From Gemmatirosa kalamazoonensis (GTDB lineage Bacteria > Gemmatimonadota > Gemmatimonadetes > Gemmatimonadales > Gemmatimonadaceae), in the NCBI RefSeq assembly GCF_000522985.1, contig NZ_CP007128.1:4262220-4326219 (forward strand): 64,000 nt of DNA, given 5' to 3'. Made by a program: the position numbers and the translations under genes. Under the pieces are notes generated by a model that did not search any database, was not told the DNA's origin, and worked only from the letters and a program-made list of their open reading frames with translations. Within the stretch, counting starts at the first letter, position 1. Each line of letters starts with the position of its first letter. Below are positions 36,940 through 45,564 of the stretch, in pieces.

Positions 36940-37620
36940 TCAGGCGGCCCGCTGCGACTCCGTCTCCACGGCGATGCGAGCTTCCAGGAAGCGGATCGCG
37001 TCGTCGGCCGCGGCGCGGGTCAGCCCTTCGGCGACGCGCTTGCGGATGCCGCCCGCGACCTTCGCATTGCGCACCTGGCTGAGCAGCGCGTCGATGCGCG
37101 CGAGCTGATCGACGGACGCGACCTGCGCCTTCGGCAGCGCCCACTCCGGCATCGTCGGCGGGTCCCACTTGAACCACTTGCCGTCCTTCGTCTTCGCGCT
37201 GAAGCGGCCGCCGTCGTGCACCTGCGCCCACCCCTCCTCGAGATCATACAGGTAGCGGCCGAGGCCCCACTGCACCGCCGCACGCTTCATCGAGTTCGAG
37301 AGCCCGCCCTTCACCGGCTCGACGTCGCTGTTCTCCGCGCCGTCCCACTTCGTCACCCACTCGCTCGTGCCGTCCGACCGCGCGACGCGGACCGAGAGCC
37401 CGCAGATCACGCCGCCGGCAGGGCCTTCCTTGTACACGTTCTGCCAGTTCGCCGGCCCCACGACCTCGTCGAGGCGGTCCATGATCGCGCGGTTCGTGAC
37501 GTAGGCGAGCACGCGCGCCCACGGCTTCCCGTTCTTCTCGCCGGCGGTCTGCACCCGCCACTCGATGTCCTCGGGCGCGAAGGGGTCGCGCAGCCGGGTC
37601 AGCTCGGTCTCCTGTGCCAT
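36940..37620 (-). CDS. Rad52/Rad22-family DNA annealing protein
   Basis: A 226-residue protein with a Rad52/22-type core: FAPEDIEWRVQTAGEKNGKPWARVLAYVTNRAIMDRLDEVVGPANWQNVYKEGP, then GGLSNSMKRAAVQWGLGRYLYDL. Members anneal complementary single strands. In bacteria they are best known from phages and from a few chromosomes. A basic C-terminal helix region (about 165-226) follows, possibly for DNA or SSB contact. GGAGGAG sits eight bases before the ATG at 37620. No phage genes surround it, and base composition matches the neighbours, so it looks resident. Confidence 0.88.
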   Translation of the reverse strand: MAQETELTRLRDPFAPEDIEWRVQTAGEKNGKPWARVLAYVTNRAIMDRLDEVVGPANWQNVYKEGPAGGVICGLSVRVARSDGTSEWVTKWDGAENSDVEPVKGGLSNSMKRAAVQWGLGRYLYDLEEGWAQVHDGGRFSAKTKDGKWFKWDPPTMPEWALPKAQVASVDQLARIDALLSQVRNAKVAGGIRKRVAEGLTRAAADDAIRFLEARIAVETESQRAA

Positions 37621-37743
37621 GTCGGTCTCCTCCAGGCGGTGTCGTCCAGTCCGCTGCGCCGCCCGACCGGGCCGGCACAGGCTCCCCACGGAGCGGGAAC
37701 TGGTACCCCGAACAGAGACCGCAGGTTCCCCTGGGCTACCGCA

Positions 37744-38325
37744 TCATTCCCACTTCAGGTCCCACTCGCAGAACGCATCGCCTTCCAGCGCGCAGCGGAC
37801 GTGACGGACGCGCGCGCGTTCGCCCCCCGCGATCTCCACCGCCTTCGCGAGTCCCCCGGTCTGACGGCGGCAGAAGTGGCGGCTCGTGTGGTCGAAGCCG
37901 ACGAGCCGGAGCACCACCCGCCCGCCCCGATCGCCGATCGACTCCGTCTCCACCACCTTCATGTCGCCCGGGTGGTAGTACAGCCGGAACAGCGACACGC
38001 TCTGCGTCGCGAACGCGAGCGGCGACGACTTGCGCAGGATGCCGCCGTAGAGCTGCACGCCGAGCGACTCGATGGCGAGCGCGCCGGCGCGCTCCGGCCA
38101 GTCCGGCACCGCCGGACCGACCACCGCGTCGGTCGCCTCGGAGACGCGCAGCCAGAGCGCGAACGGCACCTCGTCCGTCGCGCTGAGCGACTCGACGAGC
38201 GCGCGGTCCGCGTCGGACAGCCGCGTCAGCACCTCGCGCCGCGCCGCCTCGCCGCGCGTGCTCGACACGAACTCCAGCGTCGCACGGATCGTCGATCCCT
38301 TCGCGACGAGCTCCGCCACGGTCAC
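37744..38325 (-). CDS. V4R/DUF2378-like protein at the end of the LacI operon
   Basis: A 193-residue protein starting VTVAELVAKGSTIRATLEFV and ending RHVRCALEGDAFCEWDLKWE. The layout fits the myxobacterial DUF2378 family and the 4-vinyl-reductase (V4R) ligand-binding fold, whose C-terminus carries H-x-x-R-C ... C-E-W. It may sense a small molecule or bind metal through the two Cys residues; no activity can be assigned. The GTG at 38325 overlaps the acyl-CoA ligase stop (GTGA). It is the last gene of the long minus-strand operon. Confidence 0.7.
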   Translation of the reverse strand: MTVAELVAKGSTIRATLEFVSSTRGEAARREVLTRLSDADRALVESLSATDEVPFALWLRVSEATDAVVGPAVPDWPERAGALAIESLGVQLYGGILRKSSPLAFATQSVSLFRLYYHPGDMKVVETESIGDRGGRVVLRLVGFDHTSRHFCRRQTGGLAKAVEIAGGERARVRHVRCALEGDAFCEWDLKWE

Positions 38326-39893
38326 GACTCCGCTCCCGCGCGCGCGGCGAGCGCCGCGCGGTCCACCTTCCCCGAGCCGAGCCGCGGCAGCTCGGCCAGC
38401 ACCGTTAGGCGCTTCGGCAGCTTGTAGCCGGCGAGCGCGCCGCGCGCGTGCGCGAGCACCGCCGCCGGATCGATCGACGCGCCGCGCGCGGCGACGAGGA
38501 ACGCGTGCCCCACCTCGCCCCACTTCGCGTCGGGCACGCCGACGACGGCCGCCTCCGCGACGTCGGGCGCGTCGCACAGCACCGCCTCCACCTCGCCCGG
38601 AAAGACGTTCTCGCCACCCGAGATGTACATCTCCTTCTTCCGGCCGCAGATCGTGTAACGCCCCGCCGCGTCGCGGCACGCGAGATCGCCCGTGCGCAGC
38701 CAGCCGTCGGACGTCACCGCTTCGGCGGTGCGATCCGGCGCGCGGAAGTAGCCGGCGAACATCTGCGGGCCGCGCAGCCACAGCTCGCCCGGCTCGTCGA
38801 CGTCGGCCGTGGTGCCGTCGTCGCGCACGAGCCGCATCTCGAGCCCCACGTTGGGCCAGCCGACGGTGTGCGGATGCGCGTCCGCGGTCTCGTCGTTCGT
38901 CGCGAAGCAGTTCGGGCCGCACTCCGTCAGACCGTACCCCTGCCGCATGCCGTAGCCCGCCGCGCGCACCGCGGCGCGCACGCTCGGCGGACACGGCGCG
39001 CCGCCGGAGATGAAGTAGCGAAGCCGCGGCAGCGGCGTGCCCCACCGCGGCGAGGCGAGCAGCATCGTGAGCTGCGTCGGCACCGCGAACGCGACCGTGC
39101 ACGCCTGCTCGTCGAGCGCGGCGAGAAACCGGTCCGCGTCGAACCCGTCGCACAGCACGACCGTCGCGCCGACGTGCAGCAACGGCGTCGTGAACACGTG
39201 CCACCCGCCGGTGTGGAACATCGGCGTCGCCACCGGCGCCACGTCGTCGGGACCGAGCCGCCAGCCGACGGTCGTCGCGATCGCGTTGAACAGCAGCTGG
39301 CGGCGCGGGAGCACGACGCCCTTCGGCCGACCGGTGCTCCCCGACGTGTACAGGATCATCGTCGCGTCGTCGGCCGCGCCGGCGACGACGTTAGGCACGC
39401 GCGTCGAATCCTCGTCGTCCGCGGCGTCGAGGGCCAGCGCGGGCGTCGCGGCGCCGCGCTCCGCCTCGGCGCGCGCGGCGACCGTCGCGTGGCGCTCGTC
39501 GATCACCAGCACCGCCGGCTCGGCGTCCGTGAGCACGCGCGCGAGCTCGGGGACCGAGAGCCGCCAGTTCAGCGGCACGAGCGCCGCGCCGAGCCGCAGG
39601 CAGGCGTGGAACAGCGCCACGCACTCCACGCGCGTCCCCGCGAGCAGCGCCACCCGGTCGCCACGCCGCACGCCGTGGCGCGCGAGCCGCGCCGCCCACC
39701 GCATCGCCATCGCGTCGAGCGCCGCGTACGTCGTGCGACGCCCCGTCACGCCGTCGATCACCGCCGCGCGCTGCGGCGCCAGCCGCGCCCACCGCGCGAC
39801 CGCGTCGTCGCCCTCCGGAAAGCTTGGCCACGCCGTGACCACGCCCCTCGTGGGCGTCGCGTACGCGGCGCCGACCTGCGCGCTCGTCGTCAC
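38322..39893 (-). CDS. Acyl-CoA ligase (AMP-forming), class I adenylate-forming
   Basis: ANL-superfamily enzyme of 523 residues. P-loop-like motif LYTSGSTGRPKGVV lies near residue 180, the A5 motif YGLTECGPNCF near 320, the hinge GELWLRGPQMFAGYF ... DGWLRTGDLACRDAAGRYTICGRKKEMYISGGENVFP near 400, and the catalytic Lys in LPRLGSGKVDRAAL near the C-terminus. It resembles medium/long-chain or aromatic acyl-CoA ligases. With the esterase just upstream (4-bp overlap) it probably activates the acid that the esterase releases. The GTG start at 39893 overlaps the esterase stop. Confidence 0.93.
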   Translation of the reverse strand: MTTSAQVGAAYATPTRGVVTAWPSFPEGDDAVARWARLAPQRAAVIDGVTGRRTTYAALDAMAMRWAARLARHGVRRGDRVALLAGTRVECVALFHACLRLGAALVPLNWRLSVPELARVLTDAEPAVLVIDERHATVAARAEAERGAATPALALDAADDEDSTRVPNVVAGAADDATMILYTSGSTGRPKGVVLPRRQLLFNAIATTVGWRLGPDDVAPVATPMFHTGGWHVFTTPLLHVGATVVLCDGFDADRFLAALDEQACTVAFAVPTQLTMLLASPRWGTPLPRLRYFISGGAPCPPSVRAAVRAAGYGMRQGYGLTECGPNCFATNDETADAHPHTVGWPNVGLEMRLVRDDGTTADVDEPGELWLRGPQMFAGYFRAPDRTAEAVTSDGWLRTGDLACRDAAGRYTICGRKKEMYISGGENVFPGEVEAVLCDAPDVAEAAVVGVPDAKWGEVGHAFLVAARGASIDPAAVLAHARGALAGYKLPKRLTVLAELPRLGSGKVDRAALAARAGAES

Positions 39894-40816
39894 TCGTCCC
39901 TCGGATGCCGCGCGAAGAACGCGAGCATCAGCTCCGTCGCCTCGGGGCCCGCCTCGTCGGCGAACGTGCCGGCGCGCGAGCCGCCCGACCACGCGTGCCC
40001 GAGCTCCGACACCACCGCGAGCTCGACGAGCGTCGACCCGCCGCGGCCCCACCGCGCCAGCTCCACGCGCCGCCCGCGCACCTCGGCCGACTCCGGCGCG
40101 CCGTTAGGCACGGGGCCGAACGCCATCGCCCACTGCTCCGCGATCTGGCGCGCATTGCGCGCGCTCACGGTGTTGTCCGCGAGCCCGTGCACGACCAGCA
40201 GCGGCACCGCGCGACTCGGCTCGCCCGCGACCGCGAGCAGCCGCGCGGCGAGGTCCATGCCGTCCGGCGCACCGGTGCGCATCATCGCCCACGCCGCCTC
40301 CGCCGTGACCGCGACGCCGACCGCCACGCCAGAGTGCGACGCCGCCGAAGCGTAGAGCTCCGGGTGCGACGCGGCGACGATGAGCGCCATGGCGCCGCCG
40401 GCGGAGATCCCCGCGAGGTACACGCGCCGCGCGTCGACGGCGAACCGCTGCATCACCTCGCGCGTGATCCCCGCCACGAGCGCCACCTCCTCGCCGTCGC
40501 GCCGCTGCTGCGCGGCCTCGAACCACCGCCAGCAGCGCAGCGGGTTCGCCGTCGCGACCTGCTCGGGGTACGCGACGAGCGCGCCGGAGCGCTCGGCCGC
40601 CGCGTTCATCCGCGTGCCGCGCGCGAGGTCGTCGGGATCCTGCGTGCAGCCGTGCAACATCACGACGAGCGGCGCGGGTCGGCGCGCGTCGTAGCTCGCC
40701 GGCACGTACAGCTTGTACCGGCGGGCACCCGGCGCTCCGGCGTACGTGTGCCACTCGAACCGCCCCTCCGCTGCCGGCACCGTGACGGCCGGCGGCTGCG
40801 TCGGCGCCGCGGTCAC
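39890..40816 (-). CDS. PHB-depolymerase-family esterase without a signal peptide
   Basis: Alpha/beta hydrolase of the PHB depolymerase/CE1 group, 308 residues. It shows PLVVMLHGCTQDPDDLARGTRMNAAAERSG, LVAYPEQ, NPLRCWRWF, the nucleophile elbow YLAGISAGGAMAL (Ser about 131), VVHGLADNTV (acid) and ELGHAWSGG (His). Secreted relatives cut short-chain polyhydroxyalkanoates, feruloyl or acetylxylan esters. Here the N-terminus (VTAAPTQPPAVTVPAAEG) has no signal peptide, so it likely acts on imported ester oligomers in the cytoplasm. It overlaps the TonB receptor gene and the acyl-CoA ligase by GTGA. Confidence 0.92.
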   Translation of the reverse strand: MTAAPTQPPAVTVPAAEGRFEWHTYAGAPGARRYKLYVPASYDARRPAPLVVMLHGCTQDPDDLARGTRMNAAAERSGALVAYPEQVATANPLRCWRWFEAAQQRRDGEEVALVAGITREVMQRFAVDARRVYLAGISAGGAMALIVAASHPELYASAASHSGVAVGVAVTAEAAWAMMRTGAPDGMDLAARLLAVAGEPSRAVPLLVVHGLADNTVSARNARQIAEQWAMAFGPVPNGAPESAEVRGRRVELARWGRGGSTLVELAVVSELGHAWSGGSRAGTFADEAGPEATELMLAFFARHPRDE

Positions 40817-43413
40817 CGCTGGAACCGCACGCCGAGGAACGCGATCGGTCCGATCTCGGGCATGTTGATCATCTCGACGTGGCGGCGATTGAACCCACAC
40901 GAGCGGTCCTCCTGGTCGATGATGCTGTTCGGCTGCGCGCCCGTCGGGAGCTTGCTGGCCGGCACGTAGGTCACGTCCTGCGCCGTGCACGAGAGCAGGT
41001 TGCTCACGCCGAGGTTGAGCATCGTGTTCTGCAGCGTCGAGAGCTTCAGCGACACCGACGCGTCGAGCGTGCCGAACGTCGGAACGACGCCCTGGTTCGA
41101 GCCCGAGCGGAAGTAGTACGCGTTCACGTTGCGCCACGTCGCGCCGAACGTGAGCGGTCCGACGTCGCGCGCGGTCCCGCCGAACGTCCACTTCGTCGTC
41201 GGCGAGTTCAGCGACGTCGCCTCGGGGCTCGCGCCGCTCGGCGTCGTCAGCTCGTCGATCTTCACCGTCGACACCGTGCCGCGCAGCTCGACGTGCGGCG
41301 TGGCGACGAAGTTCGCGCCGATGTCCGTGCCCGAGACCTTCGCGTTCCCGAGGTTGTAATAGATCAGGACGATCGGCGAGATGTTCGCCTGGTTCACGAT
41401 GCGTCCCTGCGCGTTCACCGGGATGTGGTTCCCCGGGTTCTCGGTCGGCACGGCCCACGTCGCCGCGCCGCCCGCGGCGAACGGGTTCCCGACGATCGTC
41501 AGGGGGCTCATGAAGTTCTGGTAGTCCGAGCGGAAGTATGTCGCGTCGAGGTACAGCCGCTGCGCGAGCACGCCCTTGTAGCCGAACTCCCACGTCTTGT
41601 TCGTCTCCGGCACCATCGCGCCGTACGTCGACACCGTGTTGCCCGCGGCGTTCACCGTCTTGAAGCCCGTCGTGTTGCCGTAGATCGAGATGATGCTCGT
41701 CCAGTCGGGGATGAAGAAGTTCGTCTGCAGGATCGTCGGCGACTTGAACGCGCGGTTGAACGTCACGCGCAGCGCCTGGTCCGCGATCGGCTTCACCACC
41801 ACGCCCGCCTTCGGGCTCCACTGCGCGTGATACACGCTCGGCTTGTCGTAGCGCCCGGCGAGCACCACGTCGAGCCACGGCATCACCGGCGTCGTGGTCT
41901 GCGCGTACACGCCCTTCTGGTCGTTGCTGATGTCGGAGCCCGTGATGCGGTCCGTCAGCCACTGCCGGTCGCTGCTCACCACGTCGTCCCGGTACTGCGC
42001 CCCGAACACGACGGCAGTGTTGCGCAGCGGTGCCACGACGTAGTTGCCCTGTGCCTCGCCGGCGTACATCCGACCGTCGCTCGGCCAGTCCGACAGCATG
42101 CGCAGTGAGTCGGGCGACAGGCTCGCGGTCGCCGGCGTGAGCTGCGCGCCCGCGTAGCGGTTCAGCGCGAAGGACTTGCCGCTCTGCGACTGCGCGCGAT
42201 AGGCGTTGAGGTACCAGTGCGGCGTCGTGTAGCGCGCCTGCGCGACGTTGTACTTCCACCCCGAGAGCTGGTTGCGGCCGACGTTCGTCTGCCCCACGCC
42301 GTCGGTGACGCTCATCCCCGCGTTCACCTCGAGACGGTTCTCGCCGTCGTACCAGACGACCGCGCCGGTGCCGCGCGCGACCTTCGCCTTCCAGTCGATC
42401 GGGGTCTTCAGGTTGTCCTCGCGCACGAGTCCCGTCGCGCACGTCGGCTTCTGTCCTGCGGCGAACGACACCGCGCCGCCGGCCGTGTAGCACAGGTAGT
42501 TCGCCCAGTCGTTCGCCGTCTGGTACTCGCCGGCCACCTTGAAGCCGAGCGCACCGCTCGACGTCGTGTTCGCGTAGCGCCCCTGGATGTCGGCGTAGCT
42601 CCGGTTGCCGCCGGTGATCTCCAGCGTCGCGCCCTTGTATTGCCGCGGATCCTTCGTGCGCAGCGACAGCACGCCGTTCGACGCATCGGGCCCATACAGC
42701 GCGGAGCCCGGGCCGACGAGCACCTCGAGCCCGGCGAGATCCACCTTCGGTGTCGGCGTGAACGAGCCGACCGGCAGCCCGTTCTCGGGCAGCACCGAGA
42801 TGCGGCCGTCCTCCACCATGAGGAACCGGTTGTTGAACGACGAGTTGAACCCGCGCGCGTTGATCGCGATCGCCGTCATGCCGACCTGGATGAAGTCGAC
42901 CCCCTTCGCCTCCTTCAGCGCGCCGGCGAACGTGTTGCCGACCGACTGGTCCAGCGTCTCCGTGCCGATGCTGGAGATGGTCGCCGGCGCGTCGGTGATC
43001 TTCTCCACGCGCCGCGACGCCGACACCACGACCCCGCCTAACGACGCCGCGGCCGCCTCCAGCGACGCGTCCGCCGCGGTGGCCTCGCCCGCGCGGACCA
43101 CGACGTTCGGCACCGACCGCGGGCGCTGTCCGATGCGCTGCACGCGCACCTCGTACGTGCCGGCCGGCACGCCGCCGATCACGTAGCGCCCGTCGAGCCC
43201 CGAGAGCGCGCCGAGCCTCGTGCCGGTGAGCGAGACCTGCGCGCCCTGCACCGGCGCGTGGTTCTCGTCCGTGATCACGCCGACCACGCGGCCCGTCGCC
43301 GTGGCCTGCGCCGCGAGCGACGCGGGGACGGCGACGAGCGTGATCAGCGCGACCAGCGGCGCCGCGCGCACGACGAGCGCGCACGCGAGCGAGCGGTGGG
43401 ACAGCCTCTGCAT
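40813..43413 (-). CDS. TonB-dependent outer membrane receptor
   Basis: Outer-membrane receptor of 866 residues. A signal peptide (LVAVPASLAAQA) is followed by a carboxypeptidase-regulatory-like domain (VVGVITDENHAPVQGAQVSL ... VRVQRIGQRPR). The plug (APATISSIGTETLDQ, LEVLVGPGSALYGPDASNGVLSLRTKDP) precedes a 22-strand-type barrel ending IAFLGVRFQR, with the terminal aromatic/Arg pattern. The ATG at 43413 follows GGAGGAATCCCC. It begins 61 bases after the symporter stop and overlaps the esterase gene, so it delivers the operon's substrate across the outer membrane. Confidence 0.94.
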   Translation of the reverse strand: MQRLSHRSLACALVVRAAPLVALITLVAVPASLAAQATATGRVVGVITDENHAPVQGAQVSLTGTRLGALSGLDGRYVIGGVPAGTYEVRVQRIGQRPRSVPNVVVRAGEATAADASLEAAAASLGGVVVSASRRVEKITDAPATISSIGTETLDQSVGNTFAGALKEAKGVDFIQVGMTAIAINARGFNSSFNNRFLMVEDGRISVLPENGLPVGSFTPTPKVDLAGLEVLVGPGSALYGPDASNGVLSLRTKDPRQYKGATLEITGGNRSYADIQGRYANTTSSGALGFKVAGEYQTANDWANYLCYTAGGAVSFAAGQKPTCATGLVREDNLKTPIDWKAKVARGTGAVVWYDGENRLEVNAGMSVTDGVGQTNVGRNQLSGWKYNVAQARYTTPHWYLNAYRAQSQSGKSFALNRYAGAQLTPATASLSPDSLRMLSDWPSDGRMYAGEAQGNYVVAPLRNTAVVFGAQYRDDVVSSDRQWLTDRITGSDISNDQKGVYAQTTTPVMPWLDVVLAGRYDKPSVYHAQWSPKAGVVVKPIADQALRVTFNRAFKSPTILQTNFFIPDWTSIISIYGNTTGFKTVNAAGNTVSTYGAMVPETNKTWEFGYKGVLAQRLYLDATYFRSDYQNFMSPLTIVGNPFAAGGAATWAVPTENPGNHIPVNAQGRIVNQANISPIVLIYYNLGNAKVSGTDIGANFVATPHVELRGTVSTVKIDELTTPSGASPEATSLNSPTTKWTFGGTARDVGPLTFGATWRNVNAYYFRSGSNQGVVPTFGTLDASVSLKLSTLQNTMLNLGVSNLLSCTAQDVTYVPASKLPTGAQPNSIIDQEDRSCGFNRRHVEMINMPEIGPIAFLGVRFQR

Positions 43414-43474
43414 GGGGATTCCTCCACGAGCGTTGAAGGTCGACATCGCCACGAAACGTCTCGGCCTCTCTGCG

Positions 43475-45010
43475 CTACACGTCCATCACGAGCCGCACGT
43501 CGCCGTCGATCGCCGCCGCGGCGCGCGCGCGCGTCAGCCACGATCCGGCGAAGAACACCAGCAGCGACAGCACCAGGCCCACCGCGGTCCCGCTCACGCC
43601 CGCCGGAAACGCGTACAGCTTCAGGTACGCGAGCGTCTCCAGCGTCAGCGTGGTGGCGAGCCCCGTCACGATCGACGCGATCGCGCCCGCGCGCGTCGCG
43701 CCCGCCCAGTTCAACCCGATCGCGAGCGCGGGCACCGTCGTCGATGCGAACAGCCCCCAGCCGAACACGCCGAGGAACGCCACCAGCGCGCCCGAGTACT
43801 GCGCGATGAGCCCCGCCAGCAGCGCGAGCACGAGCGTCGAGATGCGCCCCCACCGCAGCTCGTTCCGCAGCGGGCGGCCCAATGCCGTCGGCAGGTCGTG
43901 CGTCACCACCGCCGCGCCGATGTTGATGAACGAGTTCGTCGCCCCCATCGTCGCCGCGGCCACGCCGGCGAACACGATGCCCGCGAGCAGCGCGGGCGTG
44001 AACTGCAGCAGGAAGCTCGGCGTCGCGGCGTCCGGCTTCGCGAGCGGCGCCATCCGCTGCGCGGACACGAGCGCCTTCACGCCGACGCCCACGCCGAAGT
44101 ACAGCAGCAGCACCACGAGCTGGCCCACCGTCTTCAGCATCGGGTACCACTTGAGCTGCTTCGGGTCGCGCAGCATGTAGTACTTGTGCACGGCCTGCGG
44201 CTGGCCTAACGAGCCCATGCCGAACACGAAGAACAGCGACAGCGCGGCGAGCGGTGTCATCTTCCCGAACGGTCCGAGGAACCCCGCGTCCGTCGGCGTG
44301 ATCGCGTTCGACAGGCCGGCCATGCCCCCGCCCAGCTTCAGCACGTACACGAATACCGCCGACGACGCGACGGCCATCAGCGTGCCCTGGAACACGTCGT
44401 TGTAGATCCCGGCGAGGATGCCGCCCGCCACCGAGTACGCGAGCGTGACGCCCATCCCGATCCAGATCCCCCACGTCACGCCGACGCCGAAGATCGCGTC
44501 GAGCACGTAGCCCATCGCCAGGCAGTTCGTCGCCATGTAGCCGACGATGCCGACGAGGATCGCGATGCCCGACAGCCCCTGCGCCATCGGCGACCGGTAC
44601 CGCGCGCCGATCGCGTCCGGCACCGTCATCAGCCCGCGCACCTCGCCGAGCAGCCGCATGCGCTTCGCGAGCACCCACGCGCCGAGCACGTTCGTCACCG
44701 CTGCGGGGAGGATGAGAAAGAGCGCGCCGAGCCCCACCGAGTACAGCAGCCCGGGGCCGCCGATGAACGCGAAGCCCGACACCGACGTCGACACCGACGC
44801 CACCGTCAGCGCCACGAGCCCGATCCCGTGCCCGGCGACGAAGAAGTCGCTCGCCGTCCGCGTGCGCCGCGCCGCCCACACGCTGACGCCCACGATCACC
44901 GCGAAGTACGCGAGCGCCACGCCGACGATGGTCGGGTCGCCGAACCGGTCGAGCTGCGCGGCGCCGGTCTTCTGCTGCACCAGCGCGAGCGAAGCGAGGG
45001 AGCTGCTCAT
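43475..45010 (-). CDS. Sodium:solute symporter (SSS family)
   Basis: Integral inner-membrane transporter of 511 residues with about 13 helices. The SSS signature region is seen in DFFVAGHGIGLVALTVASVSTSVSGFAFIGGPGLLY and the later VAAATMGATNSFINIGAAVVTHDL. Members move acetate, proline, pantothenate, sugars or other solutes with Na+. Together with the preceding small membrane protein (ATGA overlap) the arrangement resembles ActP-YjcH-type monocarboxylate transporters. A substrate that is a small acid released from an ester is therefore plausible, but this is inference. Confidence 0.94.
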   Translation of the reverse strand: MSSSLASLALVQQKTGAAQLDRFGDPTIVGVALAYFAVIVGVSVWAARRTRTASDFFVAGHGIGLVALTVASVSTSVSGFAFIGGPGLLYSVGLGALFLILPAAVTNVLGAWVLAKRMRLLGEVRGLMTVPDAIGARYRSPMAQGLSGIAILVGIVGYMATNCLAMGYVLDAIFGVGVTWGIWIGMGVTLAYSVAGGILAGIYNDVFQGTLMAVASSAVFVYVLKLGGGMAGLSNAITPTDAGFLGPFGKMTPLAALSLFFVFGMGSLGQPQAVHKYYMLRDPKQLKWYPMLKTVGQLVVLLLYFGVGVGVKALVSAQRMAPLAKPDAATPSFLLQFTPALLAGIVFAGVAAATMGATNSFINIGAAVVTHDLPTALGRPLRNELRWGRISTLVLALLAGLIAQYSGALVAFLGVFGWGLFASTTVPALAIGLNWAGATRAGAIASIVTGLATTLTLETLAYLKLYAFPAGVSGTAVGLVLSLLVFFAGSWLTRARAAAAIDGDVRLVMDV

Positions 45011-45564
45011 GCCCGTTCCCTCCTGCCCGCGCGCCACGAGACGGCCGCCTCGCGCACGCGTGCGAGATCCTCGTCGCGCAGCGTCTGCGCGTCGAACGTG
45101 AGCGCGTACGCCGCCGGCAGCACGAACACCGGCAGCAGCCCCACGCCGTACACGATGATCGCCGCCCGCCGTGGAAGGCCTAACAGCAGCGGCTCCGTTT
45201 CCCCGGCACCCGCGGCGGGCAGCGCGAGCGCGAGACAGAAGCCGCCCGCCAGCATCAGGCCCACGAGCGCGAACGCCGCGCCTAACGTGCCGGGCAGGCG
45301 TCCGGCGCGCGCCGCGCCGAGCACCATCACACCCACCAGCGCGAGCGGCACGCCGGTCGCCAGCAGCCACGCCGCCCACCCCGGCGGTCCGGCCGTGCGG
45401 AACGCGCTCGCGTAGGCCACCGCGATCGCGAGCGTCGCGGCGACCAGCAGCGCGATCGCCACGCGCGTCGCGGGCCCCTGCGCCACCGGGCGCGACGCGC
45501 CATGCGCCGTGTCGCGCGGCGCCGCGTACGTGTCGCGCGCCGTCGGATCCATCGTCGTGCTCAC
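45007..45564 (-). CDS. Small membrane protein partner of the symporter
   Basis: A 185-residue protein with four predicted membrane helices (ATRVAIALLVAATLAIAVAYA, AAWLLATGVPLALVGVMVLG, TLGAAFALVGLMLAGGFCLALAL, AAIIVYGVGLLPVFVLPAAYALTF) and a cytoplasmic C-terminus (EDLARVREAAVSWR). I cannot name the family. Its coupling to the symporter (ATGA) parallels the small accessory subunits DUF485/DUF4212 of other SSS transporters. The GTG at 45564 overlaps the acyl-CoA ligase stop; an ATG four codons later is an alternative. Confidence 0.75.
   Translation of the reverse strand: MSTTMDPTARDTYAAPRDTAHGASRPVAQGPATRVAIALLVAATLAIAVAYASAFRTAGPPGWAAWLLATGVPLALVGVMVLGAARAGRLPGTLGAAFALVGLMLAGGFCLALALPAAGAGETEPLLLGLPRRAAIIVYGVGLLPVFVLPAAYALTFDAQTLRDEDLARVREAAVSWRAGRRERA

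Noticed and set aside
36940-37620. Prophage remnant suggested by the Rad52-type gene
   Set aside because: No integrase, portal, terminase, att repeats or change in base composition nearby.
38322-39893. PaaK (phenylacetate-CoA ligase)
   Set aside because: The ligase belongs to the general acyl-CoA ligase group, lies in the LacI operon far from the paa genes and does not show PaaK-type sequence.
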